Source: a virus. Taken from it: DNA of 43,976 nt. The first letter of the stretch is position 1. Each line of letters begins with the position of its first letter. Positions 15,609-21,934 of the stretch are shown here, piece after piece. The translations under genes and the position numbers were made by a program. The notes beneath the pieces are model-generated. The model did no database searches and was not told where the DNA came from. It was given only the letters and a program-made list of their open reading frames with translations. Where the stretch lies: positions 1 through 43,976 of the IMG/VR virus record IMGVR_UViG_3300046002_003994. The stretch is one strand, 5' to 3'.

Positions 15609-16004
15609 ATGGCACTGGACCCCGTCACCGCAGCGCTTGAGGTCGGCAGCAAGCTGATTGATCGCTTCTTCCCCGATCCCACACAGAAGGCGCAAGCGCA
15701 GCTCGCGCTGCTTGAGATGGCGCAAAAAGGTGAGCTCGCCGAGTTCGGCGCGCGGGCCGACATCGTCAAGACCGAGGCGGCGAGCGAGAACTGGCTGGCC
15801 TCGAGCTGGCGGCCGCTGCTGATGTTGACCTTTGGCGCGCTGATCGTGGCGCGCTGGTTTGGGTGGGCAGCGCCCAACCTGTCCGAGGCCGAGTATTTGA
15901 AGCTCTGGTCGATCGTTGAGCTGGGCCTGGGCGGTTACGTCATCGGGCGCAGCGTCGAGAAAACAATGCCTGCGGTTGCGGCCGCGCTGAAAGGGAGTAA
16001 ATGA
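15609..16004 (+). CDS. Holin, 3TM (GTA-type) family
   Basis: 131 residues. The N-terminal amphipathic region with a Lys/Gln/Glu-rich helix is followed by the family hallmark ENWLASSWRPLLM, then hydrophobic helices near residues 67-85 and 98-115 with GGYVIGRSVEK before a short tail. These features match the 3TM holin family found with lysozymes and in gene transfer agents; it would form the membrane lesion that releases the lysozyme. It follows the endolysin by 3 bp and overlaps the next start by 4 bp. Confidence 0.85.
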   Translation: MALDPVTAALEVGSKLIDRFFPDPTQKAQAQLALLEMAQKGELAEFGARADIVKTEAASENWLASSWRPLLMLTFGALIVARWFGWAAPNLSEAEYLKLWSIVELGLGGYVIGRSVEKTMPAVAAALKGSK

Positions 16005-16429
16005 CGACACTTGTACCTGGAGCCCTGCTTGCCGCTGGTGCCGCCGTTACCAACCTGGGCTTCACGCCCCCTAACCCTGCCAGCCCCACCTCCCTGGTGG
16101 CCACCTACACCCCGCCCAGCGCCGTGACCTTCAGCGCCACCGCGATGAGCTTGAACTGCGACGCGTCGAACGTGTTCACGACCACGCTGACCGCGAACGT
16201 GACCACCGCGCCCACGCTCTCCAGCGCCAACGACGGCCAGACCCTCAACTGGTTCCTGACCCAGGACGCCACGGGCTCGCGCACCATGACCTGGCCGACC
16301 TCGTTCAAGTGGCCCGGCGGCACCGCGGGCGTGCTCTCCACGGCCGCCAACTCGGTCGACCTGCTGGTGGCGACCTATCGGGCCGCCACGGGCTTTTGGT
16401 ACGCCACCCTGGTGAAGGACTTCAAGTGA
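16001..16429 (+). CDS. Small beta-rich protein, probably virion-associated
   Basis: 142 residues, rich in Thr, Ser, Ala and Val with alternating hydrophobic residues. The central segment (SSANDGQTLNWFLTQDATG, TWPTSFKWPGG) has the look of repeated beta-strand modules seen in tail fibres and capsid decorations. No signal peptide or catalytic motif. It sits between the holin and another small beta-rich gene, overlapping both. Possible roles are a fibre-tip or head accessory protein. I do not assign a family. Confidence 0.7.
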   Translation: MTTLVPGALLAAGAAVTNLGFTPPNPASPTSLVATYTPPSAVTFSATAMSLNCDASNVFTTTLTANVTTAPTLSSANDGQTLNWFLTQDATGSRTMTWPTSFKWPGGTAGVLSTAANSVDLLVATYRAATGFWYATLVKDFK

Positions 16430-16845
16430 CGTTCGCCGCGCGCCCGCACCTGCCTGTAGCGGCCGGAGGCGGCCCCGTTTCCTTGGGGGCCATCTCGGTC
16501 GAGGACTACACCCTGCCCGACGCGGTCGAGATCGCCTTCAAGAGCAACGGCGTGATCGACTACCTGGGCAATACCGTGATGTCGGGACCCAGCAACTGGT
16601 ACTCGCCGACAACCACGGGTATCGGCTCGGGCTACGACATCAAGTTCACGTTGCTCAGTGGCGACGCCTGGGACGCGGGCCTGGTGAGCGGCACGGCCTA
16701 CAACTTGAGCACCGATCGCCAGCTCACGCTGTCCTCGACCTCGACAGACAAGTCGTTGAGCGCAAGCGTGCAGATCCTGCTCGCAGGCACCAGCACCGTG
16801 GCCTACACCGCCACGCTGTCCCTGGGTCTCTACGACGAGCCCTAA
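16426..16845 (+). CDS. Small beta-rich hypothetical protein
   Basis: 139 residues from a GTG that overlaps the previous stop (GTGA). Composition is Ser/Thr/Leu-rich with beta-strand patterns (GISVEDYTLPDAVEIAFK is not present; the visible segments are SLGAISVEDYTLPDAVEI and GYDIKFTLLSGDAWDAG). It is the last plus-strand gene of the block and its stop overlaps the stop of the convergent regulator gene. Probably structural by location. The frame is open upstream of the GTG, but coupling to the previous gene favours this start. Confidence 0.65.
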   Translation: MTFAARPHLPVAAGGGPVSLGAISVEDYTLPDAVEIAFKSNGVIDYLGNTVMSGPSNWYSPTTTGIGSGYDIKFTLLSGDAWDAGLVSGTAYNLSTDRQLTLSSTSTDKSLSASVQILLAGTSTVAYTATLSLGLYDEP

Positions 16846-17402
16846 GCCCTGACCCCCCGGCGCTGCAGGTCGGTGTCATTGGCCGCCTGCGGCTGGGCCG
16901 CCTCACTGATCGCCAGGCGGATGGTCAGCCGGTGCACTTCCTCCTCGAGCGCCCGCACGCGCTGGCGCTGCAGCCCGATCGCCAGCACATCGCCCGCCTT
17001 GAACGCATCGCCGGTGGGGGCGACCAGGTCCCCTTTGAAGAACGCCCAGCCCGACCACTGGCCGTCGGTGCCGGGCAGGTGCCCGAGCAGCAGGCGGATG
17101 ACCTGGTGCTGGTGCCCCGGGATCTGCACCCGCCCGGCGGCCCAGCGCCGCACCGTGGTGCGGTGCACGTTCAACTGACGGCACACCCCGAGCTCCCCGT
17201 ATTTCTCGAGCAGTGCGCCCAAGTCCCTGAGCGGGATGCGATTGCATTCGAGGATGGGCTGCGGCTTGCGCTCAGGCACCGGCAGTGCCAGGACCTGGGC
17301 GGCCGGGCCTGCGTCGCGCCAGCCCGGGTCGTAAAAAGACCCCGGCGGGCGGGGCTCGACGGGGGCTTTCTTGGGCTGCCAGGGGCGCTGATACTTGGGC
17401 AT
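16842..17402 (-). CDS. HTH regulator, DUF3653-like phage protein
   Basis: 186 residues. The middle holds a helix-turn-helix (ALLEKYGELGVCRQLNVHRTTVRRWAAGR), followed by a GWAFFKGDLVAPTG segment typical of DUF3653-type phage proteins and a C-terminal coiled coil (LQRQRVRALEEEVHRL) suited to dimerisation. It is the most distal gene of the minus-strand arm and has its own promoter (17460-17488). It faces the late structural genes tail to tail. A DNA-binding protein made late in the early programme is a candidate for the factor that recognises GTGTCCGTG before late genes; that role is a guess. The N-terminal 60 residues are Pro-rich and probably disordered. Confidence 0.75.
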   Translation of the reverse strand: MPKYQRPWQPKKAPVEPRPPGSFYDPGWRDAGPAAQVLALPVPERKPQPILECNRIPLRDLGALLEKYGELGVCRQLNVHRTTVRRWAAGRVQIPGHQHQVIRLLLGHLPGTDGQWSGWAFFKGDLVAPTGDAFKAGDVLAIGLQRQRVRALEEEVHRLTIRLAISEAAQPQAANDTDLQRRGVRA

Positions 17403-17459
17403 GTGCTACAGTTTCCTTTAGCAGCTGCTCAACCGTCAACCCCCATTGGGTACGCATAA

Positions 17460-17488
17460 TGTATATTGTGACCTTACAAATTTGTAAA
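17460..17488 (-). promoter_or_regulatory. Sigma70-type promoter for the HTH regulator
   Basis: Read on the minus strand: -35 TTTACA (17488-17483), 17-bp spacer, -10 TATACA (17465-17460). This is the closest match to a housekeeping promoter in the window and lies about 58 bp before the ATG at 17402. Confidence 0.65.
17474..17487. promoter_or_regulatory. Perfect 14-bp palindrome overlapping the -35 (operator candidate)
   Basis: TTACAAATTTGTAA is a perfect dyad covering most of the -35 box of the regulator promoter, so a bound dimer would block polymerase. It differs in sequence from the TAGCA-type dyads of the other early promoters and may be an autoregulatory or host-factor site. Confidence 0.5.
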
Positions 17489-17528
17489 GCCACCAGAGCA
17501 CTAGGGGGACATCGCGCTCTGAAGCGTT

Positions 17529-17542
17529 CTAGCAGGTGCTAG
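17529..17542. promoter_or_regulatory. TAGCA-NN-TGCTA dyad
   Basis: CTAGCAGGTGCTAG: arms CTAGCA and TGCTAG around two central bases. It matches the dyad at the promoters at 21917 and 27800. No -10 is obvious here, so it may be an extra binding site. Confidence 0.45.
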
Positions 17543-17741
17543 AACTGTGTGCAGGATGCACAACCCCGCTCGGAATTTCAAGCCACTGCACAACCCCGCC
17601 CAGAATTTCAAGCCATTGGCCATCAGCGCCTAGCACCAGGGGAGGGTGCTCGGGGTGCGTGACGATCACCTGGTTGTCATAGCGCAGCGCCAGGCGCGTG
17701 CGGTCGTCGTAGCCTGCGGGCAGCTCGGCCAGGAACTTCAT
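17529..17741 (-). CDS. Small hypothetical protein with internal duplication
   Basis: 70 residues from the ATG at 17741; an in-frame GTG at 17753 would add four. The N-terminal part (FLAELPAGYDDRTRLALRYD, VIVTHPEHPPLVLGADGQW) looks like an ordinary small phage protein. The C-terminus is extended by a tandem 30-bp DNA duplication giving QWLEILGGVV then QWLEIPSGVV. The start abuts the stop of the zinc-finger gene. The stop codon lies in a TAGCA-GG-TGCTA dyad. Function unknown. Confidence 0.6.
   Translation of the reverse strand: MKFLAELPAGYDDRTRLALRYDNQVIVTHPEHPPLVLGADGQWLEILGGVVQWLEIPSGVVHPAHSSSTC
17559..17618. repeat. Two 30-bp direct tandem repeats
   Basis: Units 17559-17588 and 17589-17618 share CACAACCCCGC and GAATTTCAAGCCA and differ at three positions. 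They lie in frame within the 17529-17741 gene and duplicate ten residues. Confidence 0.8.
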
Positions 17742-17742
17742 T

Positions 17743-17934
17743 TCATCGGCCACGGCGTGCCTCCTTTTCCCACTGCTCGCGGTGCTCGGCATCGCACCAG
17801 CGGCTCCGGTCGTCGAGGATCTCGTCGCAGTACAGGCAGCGCCCGGTGGCCACCGGCCCCTCGGCCTTGCGCAGGCGCATGGAGTTTTGGGTGGCGAGGA
17901 AGTCGCGCTCCTGGGCCAAGTCGATGTCATCCAT
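17743..17934 (-). CDS. DksA/TraR-type zinc-finger protein
   Basis: 63 residues. The segment CLYCDEILDDRSRWCDAEH has a CxxC pair followed by Cys and His in a spacing typical of short TraR/DksA-like zinc fingers found in phages. The N-terminus (MDDIDLAQERDFLATQN) is an acidic helix, as in TraR, whose coiled coil reaches into the RNA polymerase secondary channel. The first 8 bp overlap the DUF3310 gene. It may modulate host RNA polymerase, but many phage members are uncharacterised. Confidence 0.75.
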   Translation of the reverse strand: MDDIDLAQERDFLATQNSMRLRKAEGPVATGRCLYCDEILDDRSRWCDAEHREQWEKEARRGR

Positions 17935-18313
17935 GGCGCTTCTCCATCTCGATCAACAGGTCGACCTCGTGCTTGATTTTCTCGAGGTCCTGGAAACGGT
18001 GCTCGGCGGGCTTGTCGCGCCAGCGGGTGATGCGCTTGACGATACAGCCCTCAAGGAAGTTCAGCTTGTTCGCGGAGATGTACTCCACCGGCTGGATCGC
18101 TTTGCCCTTGTAGTGGCCGCCAGCCACCTGGACGTCGAGCGGGTTGACTGGGGTGGCCGGGTTTGACACATCGACGCGCCTGGCGGCCGCCCCGGGCTGG
18201 GGCGTCCAGTTGTCGATCAGGTTTGCCTCGTTGAAGCGCAAACAATCCTTGCACGGGGCGTCGCGCGTGGAGGTGGGCATGTGCAGGCAGGTGCTGCAAA
18301 GTTTCTGAATCAT
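17927..18313 (-). CDS. DUF3310 protein (T7 gp1.7-related, nucleotide metabolism)
   Basis: 128 residues. The C-terminal half has the family pattern: GGHYKGKAIQPVEYI, ANKLNFLEGCIVKRITRWRDK and a helical DLEKIKHEVDLLIEM tail. DUF3310 is the domain of T7 gp1.7, which acts as a thymidylate kinase-like enzyme. The N-terminal 60 residues contain two CxxC pairs (CSTC and CKDC, residues 6-9 and 21-24) likely to bind zinc. The start overlaps the helicase stop. It is part of the replication operon; activity has not been shown for most family members. Confidence 0.82.
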   Translation of the reverse strand: MIQKLCSTCLHMPTSTRDAPCKDCLRFNEANLIDNWTPQPGAAARRVDVSNPATPVNPLDVQVAGGHYKGKAIQPVEYISANKLNFLEGCIVKRITRWRDKPAEHRFQDLEKIKHEVDLLIEMEKRHG

Positions 18314-19722
18314 CGTTTACCTTTCATGTAATCCATGAGCGTGTCCTGCACGCTGCGTTTGGTTTTGCGTCGAATCATTTCAACCTCGTCGATCGTGCCC
18401 TTGGCCACCAGGTAGTGCAGGAACACCGGGCGATCCTTGCCCGATTGAAATTGTCGCATCGGTCCCACCCGTTCAAGGATCTGGTCGTGGTACTCGAGGT
18501 TGGGGTCCTGGGCGAAGAACACCACGGTGTTGCAGTGCTCCTGCAGGCCGTCCACCCCGTGGCCCATGCTGGCCGGGTGGCCCAGCCACAGCTTGCCCTT
18601 GCCTGCCTGGGCGGCTGCGAGGTCGCGCTCGTTGGCCAGGTTCAGGGCGTCAGGGAAGCGCTCACGGATGCGCGTGAACTCGTGGGTGTAGTGGTAGGAC
18701 ACCAGCAGCGGGTCGTCGCCTGTGGCCTCCACCAGCTCCTGCAGGGCGTCCAGCTTCTCGTCGTGGATCTTGACCCAGGTGACACCGTCCTCAAGGAACA
18801 CAGCACCGGCGGCCATCTGCAGGCACTTGCCATACTTGGCCGCGGCGCTGAAGGCCTCGACCTCGGTGATGCCGACCATGGTGAAGAGCTCGCGCTCCAT
18901 CTCCCGGTACTTGACCTTGGCGCTGGGCGGCAGGTTGACCTCGACCACGTTGACGATCGGGTCCTTCAGGTCGAACCAGTCCTTCGGGTCCAGCGTCAGG
19001 CAGATGTCGGCCAGGCGTGCGTGGATCTCGTCGGCGGCGTGCTCGGCGGCGCGCCACTGGTAGAACTGCTTGGCCTTGTCGTTCGGCGCGCCGTTCTGCA
19101 CTGGCTGGAACCAGCGCTCCCTGAAGCTCGAGAACGTGCGACCCAGGCGCTGGCCTGCGTCTTGAAACCAGGTCTGGCCCCACAGGTCCTCGAGGCCGTT
19201 GCTGGCGGGCGTGCCGGTCAGGTTGACCCAGCGCTGCACGTCCTTGTGCGCGATCCCGGCCAAGGCCTGGGCACGCTGGCCGCCCTGGCGCAACCTGAAG
19301 CCCTTCAGCTTGGTGCTCTCGTCGGCCACCACCGTACGGAAGGGCCAGGCGCGGCGCTGCTCCTTGAGGTGCTGGCGCAGCCAGACGATGTTCTCATAGT
19401 TGGTGGTGAAGACCTGGGCGTCTCGGCGCAAGGCAGCGGCGCGCTGCTTGGCGTCGCCCACAATCGGCACCACCTCAAGCCCGGCCAGGTGCTCCCACTT
19501 GCTGGCCTCGTTGGCCCAGGTGTCGCGCGCCACGCGCAGCGGGGCCAGCACCAGGGTCGGCGCGCTCTCGCCCCACACGCCGTGCAGGTGGTCCAAGAAC
19601 GTCATCGTGATCGAGGTCTTGCCCATGCCGGGCTTGGCCCACAGGGCGCTGCGCTCGACGTTGGCCATGTGGGCCATGGCCAGCGGGGCAAAGGCGCGGG
19701 GGGTGTATTTGCGGCGCGTCAT
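18310..19722 (-). CDS. SNF2/DEAD-like superfamily 2 helicase
   Basis: 470 residues. Motif I is AKPGMGKTS (Lys35), motif II is VVADES (DEST at 134-137, where cellular SNF2 proteins have DEAH), motif III is LTGTPAS, and the second RecA lobe ends with QILERVGPMRQFQSGK, a variant of the Q-R-x-x-R motif VI, followed by AKGTIDE. This compact phage helicase is typical of replication modules that also hold VRR-NUC and family A polymerase genes, as here. It probably unwinds or remodels DNA during replication or recombination. Overlaps both neighbours by 4 bp. Confidence 0.9.
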   Translation of the reverse strand: MTRRKYTPRAFAPLAMAHMANVERSALWAKPGMGKTSITMTFLDHLHGVWGESAPTLVLAPLRVARDTWANEASKWEHLAGLEVVPIVGDAKQRAAALRRDAQVFTTNYENIVWLRQHLKEQRRAWPFRTVVADESTKLKGFRLRQGGQRAQALAGIAHKDVQRWVNLTGTPASNGLEDLWGQTWFQDAGQRLGRTFSSFRERWFQPVQNGAPNDKAKQFYQWRAAEHAADEIHARLADICLTLDPKDWFDLKDPIVNVVEVNLPPSAKVKYREMERELFTMVGITEVEAFSAAAKYGKCLQMAAGAVFLEDGVTWVKIHDEKLDALQELVEATGDDPLLVSYHYTHEFTRIRERFPDALNLANERDLAAAQAGKGKLWLGHPASMGHGVDGLQEHCNTVVFFAQDPNLEYHDQILERVGPMRQFQSGKDRPVFLHYLVAKGTIDEVEMIRRKTKRSVQDTLMDYMKGKR

Positions 19723-20201
19723 TTTGGAAGCCCCTTGGTCGGCATGCGCACGACGTTATGGGGGTTTGCCAAGAGCTTGTGCACGCGCTGCATGGCGCGC
19801 TCGACGTCACGCACGGTGACGATCTCAAGCTGCGCGTCGTGCAGCTCCATCAAGAGGTTGAGCTTTTGGATCTCCAGGCCGGTGGGAGTGAAGCGCCCGA
19901 TCGTTGCGGCGCGGTACACAACGCCAAGGATGGCCTCACGCCCGTCAACGCAGACGTCGCGGTAGTCGCCACCGAAGCCAAGCTGGTGCAAGGCCTCGGT
20001 GATGTTTGAGACCGCCGTCAGCACGTCGAGGTCTGCGCGGGTTGCACGCCCACGGACCAAGGCCTCAAGGGCGGCGTGGTTGCGGATTCTGAGCACCATG
20101 ATCGCGTCCGGGTTTCCGGTCGCGGGCTGGTTTGATTCGATGACGTAGGCCACCGGGTTGACCAGCACCGGGCGGGGCCTGTACTTGCTGCGTTTTCTCA
20201 T
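19719..20201 (-). CDS. Conserved phage hypothetical protein
   Basis: 160 residues. The start is very basic (MRKRSKYRPRPVLVNPVAYVI), a pattern I know from small proteins beside phage replication genes. The rest is helical (LEALVRGRATRADLDVLTAV, ITEALHQLGFG). No catalytic motif or membrane segment. It sits between the HNH-like gene and the helicase with 4-bp overlaps, so it is translated with the replication set. Function unknown. Confidence 0.75.
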   Translation of the reverse strand: MRKRSKYRPRPVLVNPVAYVIESNQPATGNPDAIMVLRIRNHAALEALVRGRATRADLDVLTAVSNITEALHQLGFGGDYRDVCVDGREAILGVVYRAATIGRFTPTGLEIQKLNLLMELHDAQLEIVTVRDVERAMQRVHKLLANPHNVVRMPTKGLPK

Positions 20202-20698
20202 CGCGCCCCCAGTCCGGCGAACGGGTTGGCTTCGTAGGCGCGCCAGGTCTTGCCCAGCTTGATCGAGCTCACGGTGGCCTGGCTGACACCAAAGCGCGCA
20301 GCGATCGCGCGCTGGTTGCCCTCGGCCTGGCGCACTTGCTCGGCGAGCTCCAGCGTCAGCTTGCCGTTTTGGCGGGCCTTGTCGGCGATCTTTTTGTTGC
20401 GCGTCGCCTTGCTCAAGTGGCCCCGCTCTTGCTTTGTGCGCAGCTGCACGGTCCTGCGCAAGGCCCAGGCGGTGTGGTCAGGGTGCACGCACAGCGGGTT
20501 GCCGCAGGTGTAGGTGGCCAGCATTTTGTTTCTGGGGATTGGCCCCCGCTCAACCAAAATGAGGCGGCGCACGGCGTGGGTTTGACCCTTCCAGCGCATC
20601 ACGGGCGTGGCACCGCAAGACTGCAGCGCGCCGGTCCAGTTCCAACACCCGCCATCTTCCATGACGCGCGTGGTGATTCTCAGGATCAGGTCGCTCAT
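20198..20698 (-). CDS. HNH-like zinc-binding nuclease with C-terminal HTH
   Basis: 166 residues. The N-terminal half shows CWNWTGALQSCG, then an IPRNKML...CGNPLCVHPDH segment, the layout of phage HNH endonucleases with structural cysteines and catalytic His. The C-terminal half carries a recognition helix (ARFGVSQATVSSIKLGKTW) like the DNA-binding part of homing HNH enzymes. It sits inside the replication operon with 4-bp overlaps on both sides, so it appears domesticated rather than freshly inserted. Activity is inferred. Confidence 0.78.
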   Translation of the reverse strand: MSDLILRITTRVMEDGGCWNWTGALQSCGATPVMRWKGQTHAVRRLILVERGPIPRNKMLATYTCGNPLCVHPDHTAWALRRTVQLRTKQERGHLSKATRNKKIADKARQNGKLTLELAEQVRQAEGNQRAIAARFGVSQATVSSIKLGKTWRAYEANPFAGLGAR

Positions 20699-20865
20699 AT
20701 TTTTGAATCAGTAATAGGTAAAGACACCCGGGCTTCCTTGCCATCCCGAACCATGCAAAATTTGCCAGCGTTGAAATGGACTTCAACCTGGTCTTTGCCG
20801 TGAAAACCGGCACCTAGAAAATCCAGGGCAGCTTTAAACTCTTCGTAAAACTCCTCGGCGCTCAT
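20695..20865 (-). CDS. Small hypothetical protein
   Basis: 56 residues beginning MSAEEFYEEFKAALDFLGAG, followed by a short beta-like part (VEVHFNAGKFCMVRDGKEAR). ATG at 20865 overlaps the VRR-NUC stop and its own stop overlaps the HNH gene start, so it fits exactly into the chain of coupled genes. No family recognised. Confidence 0.65.
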   Translation of the reverse strand: MSAEEFYEEFKAALDFLGAGFHGKDQVEVHFNAGKFCMVRDGKEARVSLPITDSKI

Positions 20866-21176
20866 GACAGCAGCTCCTCGACCTGGTCGAGGGTGCCGAT
20901 CACCACAACGACCTGACCCATCTTGCGCATGCGTTTGTGCTCGCGAGCCTGGGCACGCTCGCGTGCGTCGGCGGGAAAAGTCTTGATAGTGTCGGGGTTC
21001 TTGAGCTCGACCCAAAAGGTGCGGGCGTAGCGGTTGCCCGGTGACGGCTCCCAATCAGGCAGCATCACCAGGCGATCGGGCGCTGAGTTGCGGCCCAGCC
21101 ACTGGACCTTGCGCACCTCGCCGCCCAGGGCTTCGACGCGTTTGACGAGGTACGCCTCGATGTTGCGTTCAAGCAT
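20862..21176 (-). CDS. VRR-NUC domain nuclease
   Basis: 104 residues. The fold of virus-type replication-repair nucleases (PD-(D/E)XK superfamily) is visible: an N-terminal helix (MLERNIEAYLVKRVEALGG), the active-site strand APDRLVMLP, then FWVELKNP, giving the D...ExK catalytic set, and a final ERAQAREHKRMRKMGQ helix ending in a hydrophobic strand. Such stand-alone enzymes cut branched DNA and usually travel with SNF2-like phage helicases, as here. The start at 21176 overlaps the upstream stop by 8 bp. Confidence 0.9.
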   Translation of the reverse strand: MLERNIEAYLVKRVEALGGEVRKVQWLGRNSAPDRLVMLPDWEPSPGNRYARTFWVELKNPDTIKTFPADARERAQAREHKRMRKMGQVVVVIGTLDQVEELLS

Positions 21177-21393
21177 AAGCGACCACCACGTAACTGAGGG
21201 CCAAGGACATGCCAACAGCGACACCGACAAAAGCCAGCATCCACTTGGCCAAGTGGCCAACGTAGGCGCGCCAGGGCGAGTTGGGCAGCGGGGCCTTGGC
21301 GTGATCTTTGCGGCCGATCTTGGCCACGCGCACGGGGCAGTCGCGGCCCTGGTTGCACCCGTAGCTCGAGCAGTATTCGTCACAGCATTTCAT
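21169..21393 (-). CDS. Cys-rich small membrane protein
   Basis: 74 residues: an N-terminal Cys-rich part (Cys3, 4, 8, 13 and 19), a basic linker and one transmembrane helix near residues 51-70 (MLAFVGVAVGMSLALSYVVV). Overlaps both neighbours. It could be a small inner-membrane effector or zinc-binding protein. No family recognised. Confidence 0.65.
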   Translation of the reverse strand: MKCCDEYCSSYGCNQGRDCPVRVAKIGRKDHAKAPLPNSPWRAYVGHLAKWMLAFVGVAVGMSLALSYVVVAYA

Positions 21394-21719
21394 GCGGCAC
21401 CGCCTTCTGCTTTGGCGATGGCGGTGCGTACAAAATCAAGCCATTCGCCATAGACTCTTGGATGTGTAGAAGCCAACAGTGATGAGATATTTCCCTCACA
21501 CAATTTCAAAGCCTCCAGCAGATCAGGCGCGGCGGCGATCAGCCGTGCATTGGCGTTGGTTGCTTCTTGACCACCGTTATCTTCTTGAACACTACAGACC
21601 ATAAAAAGCTGGTCTTGGCTTGTGCCGTTCGTGTATTCGCGGACGCTGCCACCATTGACAGATCCTAAAACGCCAAATTTTTCGACGGCAATCCACGGCC
21701 CCGGTGTGTGCTTGCTCAT
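21390..21719 (-). CDS. Conserved HTPGPW...NARLIAAAPDLL phage protein
   Basis: 109 residues with two hallmarks shared by a very common phage protein of unknown function: MSKHTPGPW at the N-terminus and NANARLIAAAPDLLEAL near residue 70. A C-terminal helix ends with AIAKAEGG. No catalytic motif. ATG at 21719 overlaps the stop of the 54-residue gene upstream; the frame is open further upstream but the hallmark begins here. First strong family member after the 21917 promoter. Confidence 0.82.
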   Translation of the reverse strand: MSKHTPGPWIAVEKFGVLGSVNGGSVREYTNGTSQDQLFMVCSVQEDNGGQEATNANARLIAAAPDLLEALKLCEGNISSLLASTHPRVYGEWLDFVRTAIAKAEGGAA

Positions 21720-21880
21720 GACAGTGCTCCTTGCAAACGAGCCAGCAGGCGGAACTTGCGCCAGGTGCGGGCCACGTCGGTGGCTGCGGCGCAGGTCCAT
21801 TTGAAACGTGGGTCGGTACACAGCCTGGATGGCATCGTGACCTTGGCACCGGCAGGTGCGAGTTGTTGGGCGGGGTGCAT
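21716..21880 (-). CDS. Small Trp/Arg-rich hypothetical protein
   Basis: 54 residues starting MHPAQQLAPAGAKVTMPSRL and containing DPRFKWTCAAATDVARTW followed by RKFRLLARLQGAL. AAAGGA lies about 8 nt before the ATG and the stop overlaps the next start (ATGA), so it is the first coupled gene after the promoter at 21917-21934. I do not recognise a family. Confidence 0.65.
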   Translation of the reverse strand: MHPAQQLAPAGAKVTMPSRLCTDPRFKWTCAAATDVARTWRKFRLLARLQGALS

Positions 21881-21916
21881 GTGTGAGTCCTTTCACTTGG
21901 GGTTGGCGATTTGTGA

Positions 21917-21934
21917 ATTGTAGCAGATGCTAAA
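21917..21934 (-). promoter_or_regulatory. Early promoter with operator-like dyad
   Basis: On the minus strand TTTAGCATCTGCTACAAT: extended -10 TGC-TACAAT with the dyad TAGCA-TC-TGCTA overlapping it. The identical 18 bp occur at 27800-27817. No -35 match is evident. It drives 21880 leftward and lies at the end of the polymerase gene, 1 bp from its stop codon. Confidence 0.65.

Noticed and set aside
17404-17412. Plus-strand extended -10 TGCTACAGT as a rightward promoter
   Set aside because: No plus-strand gene follows before 28520, so a promoter here would only make antisense RNA; kept only as a possible half-site of the dyad.
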